Shown here one piece after another: positions 21,799 to 22,875 of a DNA stretch of 22,875 nt. Location: positions 1 through 22,875 of the forward strand of contig QQUK01000200.1 of NCBI GenBank assembly GCA_008501655.1, given 5' to 3'. The position numbers were made by a program, and so were the translations under genes. This stretch comes from Calditrichota bacterium. GTDB taxonomy: Bacteria; Zixibacteria; MSB-5A5; GN15; FEB-12. Position 1 is the first letter of the stretch. Each line of letters starts with the position of its first letter. The notes beneath the pieces are model-generated. The model ran no database searches, was not told the DNA's origin, and was given only the letters and a program-made list of their open reading frames with translations.

Positions 21799-22875
21799 TT
21801 AAAATGTATATTTAAATCCGGTCCGAATCATAAAGTAAGAGCCGGTCAAATCACCATATACATAGGTCTGATCATCGGTTAGATCAGCATACATTCCATC
21901 GGCTGTGATAGTCAGAACCGGTGAAAGTTTATAAGTCATCCCTAATTCAAGTTTCAACAATGAATAGTCGAGGTCGGAATAGGAAAACATGTTTGTAAAA
22001 TCATAATCCTGATTATCAATTAAATCATCGTCTGTAATCTCTGCTATAGTTGTCGAGTCTGGCATGACAACTTCGTCAAGAGCAGCTTCGGATTTGGTAA
22101 AGGTAACCATACCTTTCAATTTCATTTTATCCGTAGCCATCAAGTATGTTGAAGCGTAAAGATTTAAAGCTTTGCTTTCATAATCAGTCATTGCAAAAAT
22201 GGAACCATAGTGTCGAGCGTCGCCACCGGCGTCGCGGAATATATGGCCACCTCAGCCATCAAACAAAGCTACCGTAATCGGTAGTTTTGATTTGTTTAAC
22301 TGATACGAAGCTCCACCGTTTACTGCAAATTTCTCGTTTGGCATAATGTTAATAGCCATTGAGGGAGTGTACGATGTATGCTTAACATCAAGAGAATCAA
22401 GATCACCATTTTTATCAAATTTCCCGGTAAAGCCAAGAGTCATGTTGACTTTATTATTTACGGTCCAATTTGACTGCCAGGCAAAATCAAGAACCTGAGT
22501 CGGCTGTGTTGTAATATCCTGATACCGAAGTGCTTCACGCTGGAAATAAAAAACCCAGGTTGAAGTTGGCACTAACGGATCCAACAGTGTATCACCATGA
22601 CCTGATCTTTCAAAAAGACCGCGACCGGAAACAAACGGGTCGGATATCTTTTCAAAACGGACTTTCAGTGATGTATTATACTTAAGACCTTTTCTATAAC
22701 GCAGTTTACCCTGTGCATAGAATTTCTTAGTTGAAATTCCATCACCTATAACATAATTATACTTATGTTTTGAGGTATCCATTGTAAATGTGGTAGGGTA
22801 GTTTTCACGATTAGAAATATCGTATCCAAGTTTGAAATTACCGGTCATCTGTTTATTGATTCGTTTGATGATTTC
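21799..22875 (-). CDS. Outer-membrane beta-barrel protein, partial, with one in-frame UGA (possible selenocysteine)
   Basis: The frame is open to the window edge, so the N-terminus lies outside; 358 residues are visible. Alternating hydrophobic/polar strands with aromatic girdles (for example KLGYDISNRENY, NTSLKVRFEKI, FAWQSNWTVNNKVNMTLGFT) and the C-terminal GFKYTF, ending in Phe, mark a transmembrane beta-barrel. The strand pattern and cytochrome neighbours suggest a porin of an outer-membrane electron conduit, as in MtrB/PioB-type or Geobacter porin-cytochrome complexes, though I cannot name the family. One TGA (22252-22254) falls in a loop reading ALFDG-(UGA)-GGHIFRDAGG; the frame continues for 150 residues with the same barrel character. 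A SECIS-like hairpin follows at 22217-22235. Either this is a selenoprotein or the gene carries a recent nonsense mutation. Confidence 0.7.
22217..22235 (-). promoter_or_regulatory. SECIS-like hairpin in the outer-membrane barrel gene
   Basis: In the mRNA, GCG-A-CGCC (22235-22228) pairs with GGCG-A-CGC (22224-22217): four plus three base pairs with one A-A mismatch, around the loop GGU. The first loop G (22227) is the 25th nucleotide after the UGA. The segment is markedly GC-richer than the rest of this AT-rich gene, consistent with selection on RNA structure. Confidence 0.65.

Noticed and set aside
21799..22191. Separate 130-residue gene on the minus strand
   Set aside because: It lies in the same frame as the preceding barrel segment, separated only by one UGA, and consists of the C-terminal strands of that barrel with no signal peptide of its own.
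1..22875. CRISPR array
   Set aside because: I saw no regularly spaced direct repeats with unique spacers; the repeated sequences are palindromic intergenic elements.

Overview
The window is AT-rich DNA from a Gram-negative, probably anaerobic or facultatively anaerobic bacterium. Three Kdo (LPS core) synthesis genes and an outer-membrane beta-barrel point to an outer membrane. About ten kilobases of multiheme cytochrome genes point to anaerobic or extracellular respiration. I cannot place it firmly; an uncultured lineage of the FCB type, or one with Geobacter-like respiration, would fit. TGA is a normal stop here (kdsA, kdsC and one cytochrome end in ATGA overlaps), so the two genes with in-frame TGA need a specific explanation.

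Layout. 1-1628 (minus): ffh followed by rpsP, housekeeping. 1640-5423: an accessory stretch with a cluster of palindromic repeats sharing a core but with variable arms, small hypothetical genes, a GIY-YIG-like protein, an unusual tRNA-like gene, a fragment resembling a tRNA/tmRNA 3' end, a possible small RNA, a protein of the STGPKT-motif family and a membrane protein. 5426-5962 (minus): an AhpD-like protein whose redox motif reads C-x-x-UGA, a strong selenoprotein candidate. 6082-8374 (minus): kdsA-kdsC-kdsD, translationally coupled. 8471-10836 (minus): a DUF4430-like lipoprotein, a His-rich protein, a HupE/UreJ-type membrane protein and a membrane-anchor protein, possibly a metal or cobalamin locus. 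10946-13052 (plus): a membrane protein and a PDZ-domain secreted protein.

13113-21573 (minus): six consecutive respiratory genes. Five encode multiheme c-type cytochromes (7, 11, 9, 15 and 11 heme sites, 53 in all by my count, including CX3CH and CX4CH variants). One encodes a b-type cytochrome, and the last gene fuses an 11-heme domain to the same kind of b-type domain, like CbcL of Geobacter. A clear terminator closes the operon. The likely role is electron transfer between the quinone pool and the periplasm. 21799-22875 (minus): the C-terminal part of an outer-membrane beta-barrel, plausibly the porin of an outer-membrane electron conduit. It is also interrupted by one in-frame UGA.

The most striking result is that both in-frame UGA codons are followed by a hairpin whose loop begins with GGU exactly 25 nt downstream, the geometry of a bacterial SECIS. 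The window therefore probably holds two selenoproteins, one of them an unusual selenocysteine-containing outer-membrane protein beside a large cytochrome operon.
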